Below the pieces are notes generated by a model. It did no database searches, was not told the DNA's origin, and saw only the letters and a list, made by a program, of their open reading frames with translations. DNA of 64,000 bases from Holothuria scabra (lineage: Eukaryota; Echinodermata; Holothuroidea; Aspidochirotida; Holothuriidae). Shown piece after piece: positions 59,801 to 64,000 of this stretch. Within the stretch, counting starts at the first letter, position 1. The number at the start of each line of letters is the position of its first letter. Both the position numbers and the translations under genes were made by a program. The stretch covers positions 4,588,001 to 4,652,000 of the forward strand of contig CM074187.1 in assembly GCA_037179385.1 (NCBI GenBank), given 5' to 3'.

Positions 59801-62800
59801 TCACACATTTTAGGTTCTCTGTGATAGCGCCCTTTGAAGCAATGGAACAATCTTTGCAATTGCGAATGCATCAGGAGTAGAAACCAAAGTAAAATGTGAA
59901 TGAAACGTAAAGAAAAAGGCATGTACCCAAGGCCAACAATTACAGGTTAAAAACATAAATAATACCATCTTCAACATAAGTTTCCCATCATTATGCCCAA
60001 AATTAAGATTCAGGATCTCCTATTCCATCATGAATGTGTGAAAAATTGACACAGTACTATGAGAAAAAAGGTCACTGAAATTTTCTGTTTGCAGTATGAA
60101 GGTGCCAAAATGTTCTATAAACATACATCACAATAACTGATGGGACATAATGGACTGACACCTCAACATAACTCAAGTTTGGGTCCCGCTTCCCTTGTTT
60201 GTTTTCATGTTTTTCAAGAATATAATACATACCAAGCTGACATATTGCACTTCTGTACTCCTCATCAAAGGAATGCTTCATGAGGGTAGCTATTGCCTGG
60301 CCCGGGTTATGATCTGCTACAGCCTGCTCGTTTTCTGAAATTCAGAAGAGAATTATTCAAGGAGTGAGCCACAACTGTCTTATAGCAATTCTGAACATGT
60401 ATGGTACATAGTAGGTATAGTCACTGCATGGCACTGAAAGATGCTGCCACTGGAAGTACCACAGTAATGAACCTGTAGACTGAGTATGTTGCGGAGCTGG
60501 AAATGAGACATCTTTAGGGTAAGGTTACTTCCATACAGATCTAAGGCATTTGAGATCACAGAGGGAAAAGGCCTCCCTCTTTTGGAGGTAAATGCAGATC
60601 ACTGCTATAAATGGACACTGCTGATTTGGCAACCATTCAGATTATGTGGTAAGCCCTTCTTCACATTTTGTTGTTTTACTTCAAAAGTTGATTGGCAGCA
60701 ATGAATAGGGTCCACTAGCTAAAGTACATGCACCTCTATGCCATCTCAAATGGCATTAAACAGATAAATTGCAATTATCTAGAATATGTGTAGTTGTATT
60801 TTGCTAGGACAGGTACCACGGCTACACTGATCTAGTAAATGTTTACAAGTATGCCATTTTGTAGGTAGCATGACCTTCATTCACTCCCAGTCTGATGTGC
60901 TCAACCAAATTTCTGTCTGCAGGAACAATTCTTTGTTTAATCATTATCACTCTAACAGACATATTCCTTTACACAATTCTCTTCAGTCCAAAAAAGTACA
61001 CAAAGTAGCTAAAAAGTAGGATAAACTAGCCCCCCCCCCCCCCCTCAAAAAAAAAGAGATAAAAGAAAGGTAGAATTTTCAAGATAAATCTGGTAAGTAG
61101 TAGAAAAGCTTCACAGCATGAAGAGAGTAGGACAAGTAGATCTCATTTGAAAGAATCAACAACAAATGAACAGCATGAAAGTAGAAATTAAGCACTCTTC
61201 AAACTTGACATTTTTTTTTATCTTATTTCACTAGATCAAGACTTAAGAATCTTAAAAATTTGTAATGCAAAAGAACCATGGATAGTAACTCTGTTCTGAA
61301 AAAAGGGGGGAGGAGGAGTTGGGGGGCCACAACATGTCCCTTCTCCAATATTCGAGAAATTGACCTCTGGCTTAACTTTTTAACACAGTAGTTTTTTGCA
61401 AAAAGATGCAAACAGGCAGTTCTCCTACCACCCCCCCCCCCCAACCCAATATTGAGATTTATGTTTTTTTATTTGGAAGGACAAAACAGGTAAACTCACA
61501 AAAACTCCCTGGTTTGGGAGTCTGTGAGGGACGATACCTCCTATCACCCTATGTATACCATTTATACCTACACTTACTGTCTGGCAAACTAATAACACAG
61601 TGGTAATCGTACCAGCAGAGGGCAATATACACTCTATATGTTCCGAATAGGTTTACCTAGCTTACGTTTAAACATGATAGGTTAGTTAGTTGCTTAGATG
61701 AAGTTTTACGGCCCAGTTTCCAACCTATTGGTACAAGTTGAACCAGTCACAGCCTTTTATCCAGTTGTGGCTCAGTGGCTTGTTTTCCCTACTCCATTGC
61801 TTATACAGAGCATCATGCACAACAGCAGTAGGTTCCATGTGATAGGAGGTAGGTGTGGACCGAAATAGGTTTCTATTTCATAAACCGACCAAGTTTTTTC
61901 ACTCAACTGACCTGTACCATTCCTTTCCATCAGGTCATCACAGTAAGCCCTGATCTGTTCCAGAAGTCTCAAAATACGAGATTCCTGTTTCCTCTTGGCT
62001 TCATCAGGGTGTGAATGAACAATGTTGTGTAGAGCTGTGCTGGCCCTTGCCCTTGCTTCCTGACCCTCTCTGGGTTCCCCTAGGAGGAAGTCTCTTTCTG
62101 GTCCATGGAGAAGTTGAATAAGAAGTGGCAGACAACCTAAGTTGGTAAAGAAAAAACAAAAATGTATGACATTTTTTCCTGCAGATATGAAACACATAAA
62201 ACAAATAACTGAGATGCTGCCTCTTTCAAATGATCCAATAGAAACTACTGTAAGAGTCTATACTCAAGAGACTTCATAAAAGGTATCGCATTATGAAGCC
62301 AAAGGCTAGAAATCAAAAACTGTGCTTCAAATGTTGGAACAATTACAAGACAGGTATAAGATATCACGGGCCATTGAATGTAATAATTGGTGGTGAATTT
62401 CATCATTACTGATAGCATTAACAGTGATAACTCACATATTATCTAAGTTATCAAAACTTAATGCTTAAATTCAGTCTGTTTGATATGTTGAAGTAAAACA
62501 GGGTTGCTATAATTCTCAAGCTTTAACATTCTCAAACTTTGCAACAATCACCTTCAAATGAATGCTTACATACAATGCACTATCCTCAGCTCCATTAGGT
62601 CAATTTTGACAGAAACAAGGCAAGATTGTCTCACTACTTCTTTGACACAGTATAATCTTAAATACAGATGGACATATCTGAAATCACTCTATCCCAGACA
62701 TAAATGAAACATTATGTAATAAATTATCCATCCCTGTTTACAAGAGGTGTCAGCAATGAAACTTAAATAGCAATTAGATAATCTGCCTTTAAATTTTAAA

Positions 62801-63343
62801 ATATTAAAGCTACTTTTCTAATTGATGTTTGCAGTGAAAATGTCCAAACAATCTTTTGTAACAAACCTATGCACAAACCTACAAATTTCAAACATACCAT
62901 GTAAATCCAAAGCATATGCCTGAGCTATAAACTAACACATAGGCAGATGATATACACATTCAATCGTACCCATAGACAGACAGAAAGAGCAACAGTGTCC
63001 CGTACTGCACCTCAATTAGCCTTCAGGTACACATCAATTTCTCTGAAATCTCACTAAGGTTCTACAAAGTACATGCATTACATGTATACATGACAAACGT
63101 ATGCATTACCCTAAGATGGCCTACATTATGCCTGGATGCATCTCTGACATATATAAATACAGCTGTTTTGAGAAGATAGAATTACCCTGATACGTACAGG
63201 CATTCAGATACCTGGATGCATTTACCTGATTCTCTCATAGCTATACAGCTGTCTTGGGAACTAGACATTGCTAACAAGGTGCGAGACATGTCATCTTTGT
63301 CGTGTGTTCCCAGCATGGACAGGAGAGAGTAGACCATCTCCAC
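50455..63343 (-). CDS. APC: APC (adenomatous polyposis coli) homologue, 5' incomplete, five exons
   Basis: APC scaffolds the beta-catenin destruction complex with Axin, GSK3 and CK1, and binds microtubules, EB1 and PDZ proteins; this is known of the family. I joined five minus-strand exons: 63343-63226, 62136-61912, 60334-60233, 58843-57585 and 56892-50455. All have GT-AG borders and matching phases (1, 1, 1, 0), giving 8142 bases, 2713 residues plus TGA. The armadillo part aligns by eye almost residue for residue with vertebrate APC (for example VEMVYSLLSMLGTHDKDDMS, CGTLWNLSAR, HSKHKMIAMGSSAALRNLM). Downstream come 15-residue-type motifs, eight 20-residue-type motifs, a catenin-inhibitory motif, three SAMP-type motifs, a basic region, a Lys/Glu-rich module and a C-terminal MTTV. 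The protein starts inside the gene: the roughly 330 residues with the N-terminal coiled coils lie beyond position 63343, mostly or wholly outside the window. Vertebrate APC is about 2840 residues, so the full length is probably slightly larger here. I see no frameshift or stop, so the gene looks intact. Confidence 0.97.
56893..57584 (-). other. APC intron between the armadillo exon and the giant exon
   Basis: 692-bp intron in phase 0 with GTGAGT donor and TTTACAG acceptor on the minus strand. No repeat or RNA gene seen. Confidence 0.8.
57585..58843 (-). CDS. APC: APC exon: main armadillo domain (single large exon)
   Basis: This one exon of 1259 bases encodes 419 residues and carries essentially the whole armadillo domain from GGLQAIAELLQ to about SSAALRNLMSARPDLL. 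Several helical repeats are visible by their conserved cores: LRRYAGMALTNLTFGDV, VAASVLRNLSWRADM, SVLSALWNLSAHCTENKADI, GILRNVSSHIATNEQYR and CGTLWNLSARN. The rest of the exon is a polar Ser/Pro-rich linker ending RMAK before GTGAGT. The groove of these repeats binds Asef, KAP3, IQGAP and other partners in vertebrates (family knowledge). Confidence 0.97.
58844..60232 (-). other. APC intron, low-complexity T-rich stretches
   Basis: An intron of about 1.4 kb with T/A runs near 59030-59060 and a GTTGTAAGGGnGTGGnnnAGT short tandem near 59290-59345. No gene. Confidence 0.8.
60233..60334 (-). CDS. APC: APC exon: linker and start of the next armadillo repeat
   Basis: This short exon (102 bases) keeps the phase of its neighbours. 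Its second half, TLMKHSFDEEYRSAICQLG, matches the conserved vertebrate stretch LMKLSFDEEHRHAMNELG that precedes GGLQAIAELLQ. The first half (ENEQAVADHNPGQA) is not conserved and replaces a variable vertebrate linker. The acceptor is TTTCAG and the donor is GTATGT. Confidence 0.93.
60335..61911 (-). other. APC intron containing repeat family A and C-runs
   Basis: An intron of about 1.6 kb with poly-C tracts near 61031-61044 and 61431-61442 and the family A repeat at 61702-61836. No gene seen. Confidence 0.8.
61702..61836 (-). repeat. Dispersed repeat family A, copy in an APC intron
   Basis: Reverse-complement match to 4634-4780 over essentially its full length (GCCCAGTTTCCAACCTATTG ... CCAGTTGTGGCTCAGTGGCT ... 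GCAGTAGGTTCC). It lies in the intron just downstream of the APC exon 61912-62136. Confidence 0.75.
61912..62136 (-). CDS. APC: APC exon: first armadillo-type repeat
   Basis: The exon is 225 bases, entering and leaving in phase 1. It starts with the last two bases of a Gly codon and reads CLPLLIQLLHGPERDFLLGE, then EARARASTALHNIVHSHPDE and an EQIRAYC motif. This matches the vertebrate APC segment (G)CLPLLIQLLHG ... EARARASAALHNIIHS ... LLEQIRAYC. The region after RAYC, which is longer and Trp-rich in vertebrates, is short here (DDLMERNGTG) before the GTCAGT donor. Confidence 0.95.
62137..63225 (-). other. APC intron
   Basis: An intron of about 1.1 kb, AT-rich, with no repeat or small RNA I recognise. 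Confidence 0.8.
63226..63343 (-). CDS. APC: APC exon: residues just before the armadillo repeats
   Basis: This is the most upstream APC exon I can identify (118 bases, 39 codons plus 1). It starts with Val-Glu-Met-Val after a CAG acceptor and ends with Glu-Ser-G before GTAAAT. The reading VEMVYSLLSMLGTHDKDDMS continues through SRTLLAMSSSQDSCIAMRES and is nearly identical to vertebrate APC. It starts in phase 0, so a further coding exon must lie upstream (higher coordinates). I found no convincing one in the remaining 657 bases. Confidence 0.95.
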
Positions 63344-64000
63344 CTGTGAACAAATACCATCAAAACATTAATGTTTTATGAATGTAATGCATAAAGAAAT
63401 GTCAACAGAATGAAATATCTCTATCAATAACAAATATTATGTCATCCTGCAGACAGAGTGCTTGATACTTTCTCATAAAATCTTTACTTCTGCCATACAC
63501 TTCTAAACTCAGACTCTTCAACTACTACAACTTTTATCATTTCAAATACATTTAAAGAGTTTTGAATTTGTTAAAGTCAGACCAAAAGCAAATTTTATAT
63601 TTGCAAGTAACAAGCACCAGGAAACAGCTCTCAATAATTCCAATATTTCAAGATCATGTAACTTGAGAAACTTTTGCTAGGAACTTAAGAGCAAAGAGTT
63701 TTCAAAACCTATCAAGGGTCCTGAAATGAATTTCATATAAAATTTTCTGACTGAATTTATTGCATTAACATTGTTATCTCCATGCCTTCCTGGCTTGGAA
63801 ATCTATATGCCCCAATACTTTCTTCCAAAATTACATCATTAACTAGAAATAAATTCCTGGTAGAGAGCAATAGCACAGCCGAGAAAGATTCCCTGCTGCT
63901 TCCATCGCACCAGACAGAAGACAGACAAAAACAGGAGGCCCCAGGGTGTCTTCTTCAATTGTGTTATTGCTTTGCCAGGGTACTATTGCAGGTAAGTGGG
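63344..64000 (-). other. APC upstream intron sequence to window edge
   Basis: A phase-0 acceptor (TTCACAG) lies at 63344-63350, so this is intron leading to an upstream APC exon. A stretch at about 63875-63995 is open in more than one frame but matches no APC segment I know. Confidence 0.5.

Noticed and set aside
63875..63996. Frame open on both strands with a CAG|GTAAGT-like donor on the plus strand, considered as an upstream APC exon or a new gene
   Set aside because: It does not resemble any APC sequence known to precede VEMVYSLL, and no acceptor/donor pair fits on the minus strand.

Overview
The window is nuclear DNA from an animal. It is AT-rich, has spliced genes with GT-AG introns of roughly 0.5-4 kb, and carries many decayed transposons. 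One gene is clearly adenomatous polyposis coli (APC). The frequent short words AGGCCTA and TACTGTA, TGACCTTTGACC-type repeats and small fold-back elements suggest a marine invertebrate deuterostome, most likely an echinoderm. That lineage call is inference from repeat style, not from a marker gene. No bacterial genes, operons or CRISPR arrays are present.

Layout. Positions 1 to about 30,400 contain no gene I can support. They hold a roughly 575-bp tandem repeat (765-2050), a relic LINE 3' end (6070-6317, minus), a non-autonomous hAT element with a perfect 8-bp target duplication (12717-14209), a TIR/fold-back element (15408-16144), a local duplication carrying a SINE in one copy (18181-19253), more SINE copies (22393-23612), and several MITE-like inverted repeats.

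Positions 30,439 to about 45,060 (plus strand) hold the 3' part of a gene of at least eleven exons. I assembled ten coding exons plus a terminal exon from splice sites and phases. All junctions keep one open frame of 461 codons, giving a strongly charged, probably coiled-coil protein that I do not recognise. Its introns hold another hAT-like element (33543-35194), a duplicated pair of palindromic elements, and two other repeat pairs.

Positions 45,061-50,454 separate the two genes and probably include the long APC 3' UTR. Positions 50,455-63,343 (minus strand) encode APC as five exons (2713 codons plus stop). These run from the residues just before the armadillo domain to the C-terminus; the N-terminal oligomerisation exons lie beyond the right edge. 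The protein keeps the armadillo repeats, 15-residue-type motifs, eight 20-residue-type beta-catenin motifs, a catenin-inhibitory motif, three SAMP-type Axin motifs, a basic Ser/Pro/Arg-rich microtubule region with SxIP sites, and a C-terminal T-T-V PDZ ligand.

The two genes are convergent (tail to tail). The sequence gives no reason to think they work together. APC acts in the beta-catenin destruction complex and at microtubules and junctions; the plus-strand gene has no assigned role.
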